Of a stretch of 64,000 bases of DNA, positions 1 through 15,300 are shown one piece after another. The notes below the pieces were generated by a model. It did not search any database and was not told the DNA's origin. It saw nothing but the letters and a program-made list of their open reading frames with translations. The position numbers and the translations under genes were made by a program. Positions within the stretch are counted from its first letter, which is position 1, and every line of letters begins with the position of its first letter. The DNA is from Oryzias latipes (Eukaryota; Chordata; Actinopteri; Beloniformes; Adrianichthyidae), in the NCBI RefSeq assembly GCF_002234675.1, contig NC_019867.2, forward strand, positions 7,553,561-7,617,560. Direction: 5' to 3'.

Positions 1-352
1 GGACCACATTCGAGCTCCAACCTCGATGACTGGGGTACTTCAAAATAAAGAGACTTACAATACTCCAGTTGAGTTTTAATGAAGGCTTGGATTACTGTCT
101 CAAAATGCCGTTTTGGTTTGATCTTCACCAACTTCACCAGTTAAGTTTAAAATCTGAGCATTTCTGAAGATGAATTGGGGAGGGTTGGTATTAGTTTGGC
201 TGTGTTTAGGGTGACAGTTCTTTACCTCAATCCTAAATTTCATCACACAAGTCCCACCTCCTCTAGACCTGGATTTATTTGACAACAATTGGAAACAGGA
301 CGAAAGTTTGAAAGAGGCTCTACATTTACTTGTGGTGTCTTTCATTCTTCAG

Positions 353-3300
353 GGTGCTTCTGTGGTTTGGGATTGGTTTACTCCAACAAGTCGTGCACCA
401 TGCCGCCCATCACCTTCCAGGACCTGCCCCTCAACATCTACATGGTCATATTTGGAACAGGCATCTTTGTCTTCATCCTGAGCCTCATCTTCTGCTGTTA
501 CTTCATCAGGTGAGGGTTTGATTTAATAAAATTGTACGAGTTAGTAGTTCATTTGCTCTTGTTTTGGAGCTCGATCTAGACTTTAACAAACAGATCTGCA
601 ACAATAAAGCGGTTCTAAAAGATTCCCCAACAAACTTTTCTAAGTTTATAAAGATTTCTGGCAGTTCTGACTTGAAAAAACAGTTTAAAAAACAGTTTCA
701 TAAGTTGCCCACCTTCCTATATAATGATTCTTACACACACTTTTGTGCTTTTAAAAAACTGTGAAAAACATTACCTGCAGCACATTTAAGCCGGTATTTG
801 TAAAGATGTATCTTTCTATTGTTACTCATGTCAAAACATGCACATGTGAATCCACACACAGAAGCAGAAACAGTTTTTTAATTCGTTTTTGAGCTATGAT
901 TTTGTACTTGCATTTTGATCCAAGTCACAGTTTTTGCAGCATTTTCCACTGCAACATGAAGCAGCCCCAGTGACGGTCACTTCTGCTTTTTTCCTATAGA
1001 ATAAGGCATTCTACAGATGTGCTTCTCTGCATTTCATGTTTGCAAACTTTCGTTTGTATTCATAAGCAGTATTTCATGCAATGCAAAGGAGTATTCTGTC
1101 ACTTTGTGATGTTTTGGCATAACGTGTGATGATGCTTGGTAGATGATCTGTACATGCAAAGATAAAGATCAGTGAATTTTTATATTATTTAGGAAACTGC
1201 TGCAAATTCTTAAAGAGACCGGTTTAGCTTTTCTAATGAAGGCAAATTTCCCACAAGACTCATTAGTGTAAAATATCTAATGCAGACACATAGATTTGTT
1301 TCCTAAAATGATTGTTTTGGTTTTGTTTGGGAATTAAATTTTGTTAGAGAACATTTGCAAATATTTTTAACTCTTTTGATTTGCACATTTCCTCCTTTGC
1401 TGTATTATCACATTGTAGATAACAGATGTTGTTCCATCCTTGGCCTTTTTAGTGGATCACTCTCTACTTTCAGAGTGATTAGAAAATAATCTAAAAAATA
1501 TATATCATAAATGAAAAGAGATTGAAATATGATTGGTCATAAAAGACAATCTTTAGGAAAAATAAATTAGAAAAAGGGGAACCCACTTAAGGTATAAATG
1601 TATATAAAAAGATTTAAGCGTCTAGGTGAAAAGGGAGGAATGAAAATTAAAAAGAACATTTAAAAAAATACTTTTTGAACATCCTGGTACTCGTTAAAAA
1701 AACAGTTGTTGGAGAATCTTCCATTAAAAAAAAAATAAATAAAAAATTCTACTGAAATGTACCAAATGACCAAATGCAAGTACCGGTAAAACATCCCATT
1801 AAATAACAAATGGAAAACCAGGTCCAATAGATTAAGCTTTTCCAGAATTATCTTTTACTTTTTATTTTGCTAATTTAAAAAAAATCTGTGTTAATAATGA
1901 ATACATTTACAAAAACAGCAGTTATTTTCTTTTGCAAAAGACAATCACTCAGGATGGACAATAACATTTATTGTGTTTAAGTCTTTGTAATTTTTCAAAA
2001 CTTAGTGATAAAATCTGCATATTAGGCTTTAGCTTGTAAACACTATTGAATATATTTAGCATTCTGCACTGTGCACATGTCGACGAAACTGGACTAGGAA
2101 GAGCCTTTTTGCGTTTGGATAGTTTTAGAGTTTTTGATTTTTCACTGTAGAATATACGTGTTATAAGTCCCCTAAGCAATTTGCTGTGAATATAAAAGAA
2201 TTTCAAACATTTTTTTGGTTTTATCTCTTGACAAACAATTTCAAAACGCTGAAGTTGACACTTCAGTGAGGGTAAAAAAGATGAAATCAAAAGACAGACT
2301 ATGGCAGCAGTGTCTTTAAATGTGGCCCATTATTATCTAAACAACAGTTAACATGCGGACAGGCGGCAGACAGAATGAGGCTGACAAAAGAGGAGGAAAC
2401 ACGGTGACCTCTTCTACTGTAGACCATGAAGTCCCTGATGAGCTGAGGGAGCATGTGTCTGCAGGACAGGATGTGAGGCAACAGGAAGCTGCTCACCACA
2501 ATGCGTGTGGACAGCAGTGAGCTCAGAATAAACCCAGCCTGAATACTGCACAGCAAGAGCCTGCAAAGCCGTCTTACACAAAAGGCTGCATTAAAAGAAA
2601 AAAAAGAAAAACTCGTCCAGGAAACATGAGCACCTGGAGAAGGAGGAGTATTTGTGGTTTTGTGCTCATGAATCAGCACCTATATTTGGCAAATTACCCA
2701 GAATTTCAGAAGCTGGTTTTATATTTGCAATTTAATTAAAAAGTGTTCTTAAACAGCATGTTATTAAAACACAGTTTTAAGAAATTTGGCCTCTTAACCT
2801 CATAAATATATACTTCTTGTTACACATTAAAAACAGTGGAAATTTGCACTTGATTGGATATTGTAAATAGTGTCTCCCTCTATTCTGATTAAACTTCAAA
2901 ATAACACTGCAGTTTGAGGTTTTTTCAGTCTCAAATCAAGTTTTTCTACTGAGCATAGAGCAAAAAAGATTTGGACTCATTTCCTTCTTTATAGATACTT
3001 GCTTTTGATGAAACAAAAAATCTTGACTGTGCTGATTTTGAGAGAAGCTTGGAAAAGTGTAGAGAAACTAAAACAACTTTAAATCTGGTCAAATATCTTG
3101 AATTTCTAAAAGATCAAATCTCTGGGAATACGTTGCAGTGTGTCATTTGCGAGCACAAACTTGTTCTGATGAAGGAGCGTTACTCCGCTGCGCACTGCAA
3201 CACAATCTCATAAGCTCAGCGCTGAAAGAAGCTAATTTTAATCATGTTTGAGAGTCAGAGATGCTGAAAGAGCCTGTTGTTTTCCAAATATGACAAACAT

Positions 3301-6300
3301 CCAGAGGTGTCGTATTTCTGATGGTACCTTTTCTTGAGTGACAGACATTTACTTGACTTCCTATATCATCAAACTAAACAGAAACCCTTTTGATAAATTT
3401 GTGCTGGGATTGATTTGTCACAAATAAAAAAAAAAGTGAGTTCAGTGTTAAAAACGACAGTATTTAACAGCAAGTAAAGGGACAAAAAGAAGACAAGGAT
3501 GTGTCAAGCGGGTTTTCAGGGACGGATCACAGCCCTCCTGCTTCTATCCAAGTGCTTTCCTCTGAATCACAACCTGAGTCACTTCCTTTGGCTGCATTAA
3601 CAGACTGAATGCGGCTTTTGGGTAGGAGTGTGGTGGTGAATTCATTTATAGAAAGGGTGTTTCATTAGACAAAACAGTGAGTGATGAATCCCTGTTGGTG
3701 GCAGGTTTCCCTTTGTCTGGCTCTGGCAATTTGTGGAGGAGTACAGCTCTGTCTAAACCTTGGGATGAGATCCCAAAAAATCCATTTCCATGCTAAAATT
3801 CGTTATTTAGCATTTTTAGACTTGAAACATGCTCTCATAATATTTTATCTTTATGAATTCATAAAATTGTGCTATTTTTAACTTGGTAAAAGACTGATGA
3901 GATCTTTTTTTCCCCTCCTAATTCTTTACAAATACTAAAACCTTTCTTTGATTTAATGGAGTTTTTAATTAATTCAAGGGGAAAATGTTGGCACTTTTAG
4001 AAAGTCGACTTTTTTTTAAACCTTTTTAGAAAAAAACTGTTTTTGTGAGGTAGGCAAAAAATATCTTGTTCTTTTTGTTGATTAGAGGAAGGATGCGGTG
4101 ACTTCGTTTAATTTAAATGTATCTGAATAAAAAATAGGAAAGGATTGAACCTGTAGAGGACAGTTTAAATCTGAAGATGAAAATAAATAAGATATAATAA
4201 TTGTTCTGACTGGGTTTCCTGATATTCTGAAAGGGGATTGAAGTGAATACATTGATGTTCATGTCCAGATTTGAATTTCATCCCCCAAAAATCCCCAAAT
4301 CTCAATAAAATTTCTAATTAGCCTTTTCTAAAATCAGGTCACATTAAGAATAAATCATTTAAGGCCATAAAACACATAGGAAAAGCTTTTTTAGAGCTCA
4401 TTTTAAAAAAATCAAGTTATTGAACTGGAACACGAGCCATACCTTATAATAATTTTATGTTATTTTCCCAAAGCACTTTTGGTGTTTCTGGACATAAACT
4501 GCTTTTGAGTGACTGTTGTTAGTACATGAATGCAGTTTATCTAAAAATACACAGCGGGATCCAGACAATGGTTATTTTACCTGTTGGGATGTCAGTTGTG
4601 TCATGCAGGAAAGAGAAAAAACATCGTCTTCCACTTTGAATCATAAAGAGCTCAGAAACCGAAATATTTCTGTGGTTGCATCACATGTAAACATGCTGCT
4701 CAAGCTTAATTTTATGCTTTTATTGAAATATACTCTTCCTGTAGTCAATGTGTTGGCCCTTCCAAAGATAACACTCATATTTTATAATACATTTTTATAT
4801 ACAGATTTGTCCATACACTGTATATTCTTTTGGACTTTTCATCACCAAGTTTTAACGTCCTGAAAAGGCCACATCATTAATTAATTGATTCCTTCAAATC
4901 AAGTAATAGAAAAAAACAAGGAAAACACAGAAATAAAGAGGTATATCAAATCTTTTGAAGTTATGAATTCACAAATTGAATAAAAATACACAAAAGAAAT
5001 AAAGTTAATCAAAATCGTTTGGATTTTATACTTATTTCTTATTAGCTGTAGGACAACTTATAGAGGATATTTTTTGGTGGAAACAGTTCACATGTCAGTT
5101 TCTATTTAATAATTTAATAATCTCACACAAAGCGAAGAAAAAAGTAGATGACAGTTTTTGGGATCTGTAGTAAGTGTCTGTAAAGATTCAGGTCATCCCG
5201 ATCAGCTTAGTACGGTGGACCTGAAAGTGCAAATCACATGAAAAAAATTAAACAGCAGGATGGCAGTTAAAAAAGCAAGAATTAAAAAAAAAAAGACAGT
5301 ACATTTTAGAAATGAAAAAATAAATAAATCTAGAAACCAAAACGTTAAGAAAAACCTTTCAGAAAACAAAAGTAATTGTCGAAAATTAAAATGAAAGGTT
5401 GAAAAATGAAAAAACAAACAAAAACCTCCAGAAAAGTCGGGTATTGTGGGGCATTGCTGAGGATGTTTGTGCGTCATTTCAACCAAAAGTTATTTGGCAT
5501 GAAGCATACTGGATGTGCTCCATATTAATCATAACGCTTTTTTAGTATGCAGACATTGAAAAGGCATTTGAAGAAAGTCAAACATCAAAACTCAAATGTC
5601 ATCATACAGTCAGCGATCATAGAACTTACCTTTTCTATTTTTTCCTTTTGATTTGTTTTTGCTTTTTTAATTGCAGTTGTGATCTTAAATGTGTGTTTGC
5701 ACTTAGTGTTTATTTAAACCTCAGGTCCACTGTAGGTTATTGACGAATTTTGTTCTAACAATGTGATGCTTTGATTTTATGCTGCTGAAATGGAGACATG
5801 CATCTTATTTTGACTCCTCCATGTACTTTTATCCAGTCACTCATTCTCACAGAAACCTGCAAATTCTCCAGAGGCTCCAAACAACAACAGCAGCCGCTTT
5901 TAAAAACAGGAAGACTGACTGGGCGCTACAATGCAGCGTTCTTTGGCGTCCTTTGAATGCTGAGAGACAGCTGCGAGATTCCTCAGAGCTGCAGTGACAG
6001 TTAAATCAGAAATACTTCAGCAGAAAGGGCATGGTTGAGGTCACTGGCTGACGCATGTGAACGTATAAACACAGTCAGCTGTTCGTTTATTATTGTGGAT
6101 TCAAACCTTCAGTTGGAAAGCTTGTGCCACTGAAGTGATGTTAGGATAGTAAAAAAAAAAAAAACACAAATAAGGCATCCAAACACATTTATTGTGACTG
6201 ACATGCCATTTATTGATGCACACACGTGTTAAAAGGCTGCAACTTGCATGTTTACATGTCAAAACTGACATAAAAGACATTTTTGGCCTGAAAAAAATCA

Positions 6301-9300
6301 TAAAAAATGTTTTATTCGAAGGAAAAATATAGATTTGATTAACTGAGATTGCATTAAAGATCATTTTAATTTTGAATCAAATCAGCAGGAGCTGCAGGGC
6401 TGAGGAGTGCAGATTTCACGGCAGAGAAGAAGACTAATATTCACTCAAGGTGCAAAGCAAGGACTTTTGACACTTTGACATATAAGTCATATCAATGTGC
6501 TATTCATGTGGGGAGAAAGACAAAATAAGATTTTCAAGAGCTTAATGTTGCTCCATCTTCATCATTTTCTTCTTTTATCTATTTTTCAAATCAAATCAAA
6601 TCAAAACTTTATTTATAAAGCACTTTTCATATAAAAATATAACACAAAGTGCTTTACATTAAAACACAACAAAATATAAAAACAAACATGACGATTAAAA
6701 TAAACAAGCACAAAAAATAAAAAATAGGGCCCCCCTCCCCATACCTAGCCCCTCACTCCTTTCACACCTCCCACCCCCTAACTGATGGGGAAAGACAATG
6801 ACAAATAAGCTGTGAGAAATATAAATTTTTAGTAAAGATGATTTTTTAAACTAAAAAACCCTTTTTGCTAAATGATCTAAACATATTTTTTTTATAATTT
6901 GGCAACCATTTGGCCTCTAGATTTGCAAACTTAAGTAGCCAGCCAGAGTTCACCCACTAAAACTGGGGATTTGGGACACGGTAAGTTAGTTTCACTGTAA
7001 TAAACTGTACAGCAAACCAGAAAGCATACTTTAACACACAATCGTGATGTCAAAATTATAAAGAGCCGAGGCCTTTCTAATGCTTTGCCTAAGCCTTTCA
7101 GAGTAAACTATATAATTTCACATTACCTTTGGTGCATTAAGTAAGGATTTTTTAAATGAAATATTAGTTATTTTCACAGTTCATTTTGCTACCTGGAAGT
7201 AAGACGACTCGATCTCTGAGGCTCCGCCTTTCGCTCAGTATGGGTGCCGCCCATTTCATGACGTCAGCCTACAGCCGGCCTCTGCAGTGTGTCTGTTTCG
7301 CCCACAAAAACAAACAACATCCAAACTTTTGCAAAGATGGATGTGCATAGTGTGCATCGCAGACTCTTCCTGGAAGGGGCTGTTCCCCACTTTGGGATGT
7401 CACAATGTGAGAACCCACTCGTTTTCGTGGATTGGGAGGGGCTGGTGCTTGGAGCGCAGGTTTTTAGAGGAATACTCAGAAATGCGTTAATGGATCAAAA
7501 TACCGCTTTGGGGTTGTTTTTTGTGAGGAATGAAAATTATATAACACCAATAAGCTCAAAAGTTGATTTTGCATGAAATATATCCTCATATGGTTTTGAA
7601 TTTTATCCCAGACTAGGACTCAAGTTAGGATGTGGTGCTTTGATTGACAGGTAACGTTCAGCTGGGAGTGAAATTCCAGAAACGACCACATTTTACTGCT
7701 GATTTGATTCAAAATTGAAATAATCTTTAATGCCATCTCGGTTAATAAATCTATTATATTTTTCCTTATAAAACATTTTTAAATCATTTTTTGAGGTAGC
7801 AAAATTTGCTTTTATGTCACTTTACATACTGAAAACATTTGTACCGGTAATTTTATTTTTGAAAGTCGCTCCCTTTTAGGTTATGGAAAGAAAGAATTTT
7901 ATGGCCAAACCAAATTTATATTGGAACAGAAATAAATTGGTATTTCATTGAATGTTGTCAAATGGGAAACTAAATCAAACTGTGAACTTCTGTTTGTTTC
8001 AAAAGAAGCCAGAGGGTCACATGACCACATTTTGTTCTTCTTATTGAAATTTGTAGAATGGTGCTATAAAAATGTATATATTATTTAAAATTTGTAGATA
8101 ATAAACAGGAAGGATATTTGAATAAGTTTGCAATGTTCTTGTTAAAGTGGTTTCAATCTGGTTTAACTCTGATTTCTGTATCAGAACAGCTTTTTGGTAA
8201 ACTTTCACCCATTTGGGTTCCTGTCTGGATGATGGCTAACTTAAACGGCACCATCTTAGCTAGATGTCATCATTTGTGAGTCTACTTTTACAGCACACAA
8301 AGTCTTATCTCAAAGCTCAAATTTAAATTTATAATTGAAATTTTATCAAAACCTTTATTTTAAAAACTAGATGGAAGAAAAGACTAAATGGTGCTTATGA
8401 AGGTTACCAAGTTTTATTTGTGTGTCCTTCATTTAGGAATAAGACAAAAGTTAGTGACCTTTGACTTTAATAAATACAATTATTTAATTGAGAGAGGCAA
8501 AGGTTTCTGATTGTGATTTAATTTTAAATCAGAACTGTGCAATCAGTGGAGATTATCAGTGATGACCTTTTTGTGTTTGAATTGGTGAGTTTTGACTTTA
8601 ATATAGATGTGAGGATGTCAGACAGTTGACAGACTTATAAGCAAAAGCTGGTTTGTGATCCTTTTTCAGGTTAATAAATCTCTTCCATGCATCCAGTTTA
8701 AGATGAAATGAGCTAAAGTAAAAGGAAATTTACAGGTCAGTTTTCTGTTGTCAATTTTGGATGTATCAGCTTTTTTATTGCCTAATCCTGGTAAATAAAG
8801 CACACTGCAGGCAAAATCCAAGTGCGATTGTAGAAAAATCTACAGAAAAGCCAATTACTATTTTAAAGTTACACAATTTATGGCTTTTTTGTGTTTTAAT
8901 ATCAACACAATATATTTTATTCTAGCTTCCAAAGTCATCTCAAAACCAGTAGAAGTACAAATGAAGATTTCGTAAAAAGCTTCAAACTTTGATGAGAATC
9001 TCTTTTGTTTTTGCAGATCGTTTCGTACTTACTAATTGAAGTCAAACACGGAATTCTTTGTCACATTCTCCACCCTCTAAACATTTAACCTCATTTTCCA
9101 GCTTTGGAAAAGCTCGCCACATGCAAACCGTGCATCCTCACATTGTTCACCGAAGCAATGTTTGCAACAACTCCTGTAAACAATCAACTCAATGACAAAA
9201 ACAGAGAGAAACTGCTAAATCCGTACAAAAACATTCCTCTTTTTCTTCTTGATAAACGTCTTTAGCTCATAGGGTGTCATCCCATGCCACTTTTGCCGTT

Positions 9301-12300
9301 GTGTTTAGCTTCAGGGTTAATTCATAGACAGCGGCGGACATTTAAGTCTAAGTTTAGTTGTGTGAAAACAGAGAGCCAAAAATAACCGCCTGAACGGACG
9401 AAGCTCGCCAACTGATAAAGATCTCCTTTCCATTGTTGGCCTTGCAGGGGTGGTACGGAGACCCAACATACTCATTAGCTGTGTTTGTGTGCAACAAAGT
9501 GTGTGTGTGTCTGTAGACAAGCATCTTATTGTCTGTACGTGTTCAGATGACAGTCATTAACCTGGAAAAACCCTTCCGTTATGCACATTTAGTCGCACAG
9601 AATCCTCACAGTTTAACTGCTCAAATCGAACTCTTACTTTAAATGATGTTTATGTACAATTCAACATAAGTCTGTCTGAAAAAGTTGTGATTTACTGATG
9701 GTGCACACAGTCCTTATTTTTAATTTAAGGTAATTCCATAAAAACAGAATAAACCCAGGAGATTTCCTGTTTTGTCTGCTTCATCAAATTGTTCTTTTGT
9801 TCTTGGTTTTTGGATTTAATCTGCAAAAAAAAGGAACATCTGGAAAAAGTAAACCTTCTAGTACTTCCATTTCTTTTCTCCTCTTTTACAGGCCATTCTG
9901 GCTGTGAGTAGTTATTTCAAATAACGGATTTTATGTAGAAGATAGAGAATATTATTGTAATTTTTTGTACTTCTTTTATTAATTTTTGGGGACAACACTT
10001 TGCATTACATTCTGTCAGAAAAGTGTTATATAAATAAAGATTGATTGACTGATTGAGGTCAACATGAACACACCAACACAGAATGTAATCTGGGCACCTG
10101 GGAATTTATTGCATTATTATTGTTATTTTTATTTTTTCTTCCGTTTTTTGACAAACTGGATTTTCTAAACTATCGGTATCTTTTTTCAAACAGATTTTTA
10201 TAGTAAGAACAGTAAATCAGACAACGTTACCCAATTTTTTGAAGGCTTACTTTTTAAACTTTATTCTTTTTTTTTTTTTTTATTAAAGGTGTAAAACAAA
10301 TAAAGCTGCCCTTTCTGTTTCAATCATTCACTCCCTTTAGCAACATGTCAGTTTCCTGGTAAACTGATATATAAATTAATTACCGGTAAGTCATGCAGAA
10401 TTAAGATTTAAAGTCAGTAAACTACATGATCAAAACTAAAATAAAATGGTTTTAAAAGGATGACTTGTATCTTACTTTTATGAAAACCAAAAAATCTATT
10501 GTAACTTATTCAAACTTATTTTATTTTAATGATTGTGATTGTCTAGGATTGATTTTTCTTTTGGGATAAACCCACCGAGTGATCTTTGTTTAATGTGATT
10601 TCTTAAGAAAAATATATATATTTTTTTTATTTAAATATCTGGCAATTCAGTTCAATTATTTTCATTACAGGATTTAGACTTGGTCACCCTGCAAACTTTT
10701 AATGCGCACAAAATAAAGTTTTAAAGCTGATACATGTTTTGTTCAAAAAGCTGCTTTTCCTCACAGTTCGACTTCAAACATAAAATATGTGAAAATCTTA
10801 GTGCAATTGACAGGAAATCGTTTAATAAAAAGATTCCTTTTGCTGCAAATTTGCTGTAAATGAATGCTTAATTTGTTAATACATCTGTTTTTCTCTTCTT
10901 TAACAGCAAACTACGACACCAAGCTCAAAGTGAACGCTTTGGATACAGAGAGGTAAGACTGCAAAGAATGCTTTCCTGCATGTTTGACCGTATGACTGGA
11001 CATGGATTTGGAATAAACAGAACATGACTTTTTATTATTTTTATTGCTCTTTTTAAAGCTCATGGCAGAAACGCATCTCAGAAAAATCCGATTTCCGGAA
11101 GAAAGTAGTGCCAAAACTAAGAATAAAAGGACTGTTTTACTTCTTATTAGGTTATCTAGCAACACCGTTGCAAATTGCAAAATCATGTCAGCGAGAGATT
11201 TGTCAAATTACTGTAATTGACATCAATGACATCCTTAAGGGATCTTTAGAAACTTCTGAATACACTGGGAAGCTAAGAGTCAAGATATTTGTGGCCACAG
11301 GCAGCTCTGCCACTAGAAAAACAAACATCATCCTGTAATGGCTGCAGAAAAATGCAGGTTTTAGTCATGAAATTAAGTTATAACTGAACATAAAATGTTT
11401 TTTCAAGGTAAGTCAAAGAATTTCATAGAATACTTTAACTATTTATATGATTCACCATTTTATGGTTCAGTGTTTACATTTTTTTAACGTTATCTTTTAA
11501 TGTATTCATTGTTACCTTATTGTTTTTTTATGTTCTAATGTTTTAAAGTGTCTGTGAGTTGTAAACTGACTGTGGCTGCGTCTTGACTCCCTTTACAAAA
11601 GTTCTTACTAATCTCAATGGGATTATCCTGTTTAAATAAAGGTTGAAATCTAAAAAAAAATCCAGAAACAGCTTATTTCTATGACACAAATTCTCATTTG
11701 AAAAAGACCAAAGCAAATGAAAAAGCTGTAATGTGACTTCATGCTTTAAATTTTAAAATAAGACAAAAAGGGATTAATCTAAATTTTATTGAAATGCGTT
11801 AGAACTTGTAAAAAAAAAATTAAATGTAAAAATAATTCTATATTAACGGAACATGCAGGTTTTAAAGTTTCGTTAATTTTAATGTAAAGGTTTTAAAAAA
11901 AAGTTATAAACTTTGAAATGTTTGCTTTAAAACAAACATGACAACAGTTATAACATTGTGAGACCCTTTGGAATAAACCCTTGGAGCGTCTTGGTTCCTT
12001 GAAGGTCCGTCTGTGTTTTTAAAACATCCTTCACATTGCTTTGACCTTGTCTGTGCTTTATTTTTGGATTAAAAAACATACTTTAGACATATTTTCATTA
12101 AAAAAACGTTTGATCACAAGTTTTGTGATATTTGCAGTAAAAGAATTTACTCGGAATTGAAATTTTTGTTAAGTTTTGGTGTTCATTTTGGAATTATTTA
12201 GTGAAATAATAAAAACATTTTTGGAAAACCACAAATCTGGGATTGTGCTGAAAAGATTAAGGTAAATTATTCAAGCCAATTTAAAGTTATAAAAATGTTG

Positions 12301-15300
12301 AACTGGAGTGAGGCTTTGTGGTGCAGCTAAACTACCCACTGCTAACATTTTACATGAACCATAAAACCTAAAAATAAAGTAAGAATAACACAATTTTTAT
12401 TTTTATTTTATTCTATATATTTTTCCTCAGAGAGGTTTTGGTTGTTGGGTAAAGTGCACATAATAACTCCATCAACTGTCCAGTGGACTTTCATCAAAAT
12501 GCATCATTACTCGCTTATTTTATTGTTTTTTATTATGAATTGTAAATGTTTTATTTAACTTATTGATTTAACCTTTATTTATTCAGGCAAGACAGATTAG
12601 GAAAACATTTTTTTTAACTGTGGCCTGGCAAAAGATGAGAATAAAATGAGTTACAGGAGACACATAGACAGAAATATTAAGGATAAAACAGCAATAACAC
12701 AAGATAATCATTAAATTGTTAAAATAATTACAATCATAAAACTAGGTTTCAGCAGCATTTTAATTTATTTGTCTTTCTCAACTACTTGTTTTCATTTATA
12801 TTCTACATAGGTTTTAAAATTCCAGTTTTTTGCTTTCAGGTTGTTTCATCCAATTTTTTTAAATCACTGTTTTGCAGGTAATTTTAAAAGGAGATCCCAA
12901 AAAATTAAGTCTTCATGGGGTATGTTTGAGTTCTTTTTTAATTCATTTAATCTGTTTTGGTTTTAAACTGACTTTCCTGCCAGCATATGTCATTTCTGAC
13001 TGTCTGTCATTCGCACAGCAAACATGCGCCGTCTGTCTGGAGGACTTTAAAGTGAAAGACGAGCTGGGAGTGTTACCATGCCAACATGCTTTTCACAGGA
13101 AGTGAGTACTGAAGTCTTCCCTGGTGCTTGTTGGCCACTTCACAGCTGCCAAGACTTTTTAAAAATGAGGAGCTGAGATCACAAAGTCGGTTAAACTTCA
13201 TCTTTCAGTCGCATCCTCTGGCTTCCGCTTTCAGGGTCGAGGGCGGGGCCAATCTCTCATCAGTGATAGAAAAGTCAGCCTGAAGTCTTTTAATGTCTAA
13301 AATCAAACATTTTGGTTGTTAATTAGACTGTGTCACTTTAATGTATGCGTATAAATTCATGTAAATGTGAACATGTACTAAATCAAATGTTTGCTGATTT
13401 ACAGACTGTTGCAAGATGGTTTCAAAAGAAGCTAAATGTAACTTTTTGGGCTTCTGAATGAGAACTTTTTAAAGCTTAATAGAGCTGCAGACGAGTTCCG
13501 GAGTCTGACTGGGTCAAGAATAGTGGTCACCCTCGTGATTATTTATCTGTGAGCCAGATCCTCAATAGAGGGCTGTGTAAGCCCAGTAATCCTCTCTGCA
13601 GTCCTTACCACACTCCTCAGAGCCTCACTGTTTTTTATAGAAGCTCCACTTCTATGGACTCAATTTGGAAACAAGAGTGCTTTCTGCAGTGTGTTAAGTT
13701 GTATTTAAAGCTTTATTTAAAGTCCCACTCTTTTAATCTAATTTAACATATCTTCCCAACGGTCTTTCATTTATGAAAAAATCAAAAATCGAAAGCCTGT
13801 GGAGCAACCCCCTGCCTTCCCATCACCCAAAACTGAGACTGTTTACATTCTCTCCTGCTAGCTTACAGCCACTCACACCTCAACCTAACATTACCGGTAC
13901 AACAAAAATATTGAGCAATGTTGGAACTATGTAGCCATACAGGTTTGAGCCAGATGCCAGCTCGGATGAGGTAGACAAAGACGTGCATAGATCTATTTGT
14001 CTGCAAGTTGATGATCAGAATAGAGCAGAGCGGTGAGCTTGTGGTCCGCCCAGCGTATTTTCTACGTCACAAATAGGTTTTTTTTCCAAACAGCATTTTT
14101 TTAATCTGCTCCTGATGAACAGTTTGAATAAATAAATACTCAGAAATGCAATTTTAAGCTTGATTTTTGTGATATATGTCCTCTATCATCAGAAAAAAGC
14201 CACAAGATTGTGTTAAAAACTCTAAAAACACTATTGTCATCAGCGTGGGTCTTTAAGCCAGCAGACATTTGATCTAGAAACTCCTAAAACAATTTATTTT
14301 TACTGTGGAAAACAAACATGAAACAAAATCTGATTTTGTAGATCACTAACATTATAATTGGGTGTTTAAATCACACATCATGATACAGATTTTATCCCAG
14401 CTGGGCCACTGAGGTACATGTTTTTTCCTATTTATGACCAACAAATATTTCTATATTTAAATTAAAATGAAACTTAACAGTAAATCAACCTTTTTTTGGC
14501 TGTTAACTTGTACAAATGGCACTTTCAAATTGCTGTCTGTTGGTCATTAGCAAATGTTTGACGGTATAAAATAAACTAGTTTAATTCCTGAAATTACAGT
14601 CTAAAACGGTCTGTGTGCTGCCCCCTAGCGGTTAAAGTGAAAGTGGTTGAATTTCGTGATTGAGCAAGCTCCCATTTTTGAGCGCTCGTGAGGGCCGGGG
14701 AGCTCTCCCGCTCGCTAAACCAGCCCCTGGGACAGAGAGTCGCTGCGGAATGGGGAGCCAGACTGCTCGGGCCTCCTGAACCCTATGATTTTATTTTCAT
14801 CGGTCAATAATAATAATAAGATCCTCTAGTTACCTCAAGCTAACCCCACCGTCAATCACAGATCCAGACCACACCTCCCCCGCTCTGCTTCCCTCCCCTA
14901 GCTCTGGCCCCCCCTTTTTTTTCATTTTTCAAATCTGGGCTGAGTGGAGTCCACCTTCAACTGTCCTATTGTGTTACCCTTTAAAAGTAGTGCTGCAAAA
15001 ACAGCCCCCACCACCCCTAGAATGCAGTCAAAAATTCCTAAAACTTGAAAACATTTCTTTAAATAAGCAAAAACATGGAGGGGGTCCTGGCTGCAGACAC
15101 TATGGCGCCCAGACATCATTAGGCAGAAGCAGAAAGCCAAAAAGATTTCAGAAGGGTAGCACCTTTTATTAAAACTTTTCTATTTAAATACATGGTTTAG
15201 TGTGCTAGATGTGCCTAAAATGGGGCAAAATAAAGGATGATTGTTTCATTCCTTCCAAAAAGAATACTAAAAAAGGGGTCTGATTTATAACACTTCTGGT

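Larger units (their letters stand above)
510..10906 (+). other. First visible intron of rnf122, 10.4 kb, AT-rich
   Basis: Bounded by GTGAGG at the 5' end and TTTAACAG at the 3' end. Mostly AT-rich sequence without convincing exons. Small open frames at 564-764, 3681-3881, 4516-4863 and on the minus strand at 1949-2679 and 5202-5486 have no recognisable protein families and no splice context. Recognisable contents are two LINE 3' tails (near 6586 and 10019) and a short CpG-bearing patch near 7200-7580, listed separately. Confidence 0.7.

Noticed and set aside
1-352. Search for the rnf122 first coding exon
   Set aside because: No sequence resembling the conserved short N-terminal peptide with a donor site is seen upstream of 353, so that exon is taken to lie outside the window.
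2299-2679. 126-codon minus-strand open frame in the rnf122 intron
   Set aside because: Cysteine/serine-rich without a known domain, no splice or polyadenylation context, and expected by chance in 10 kb.
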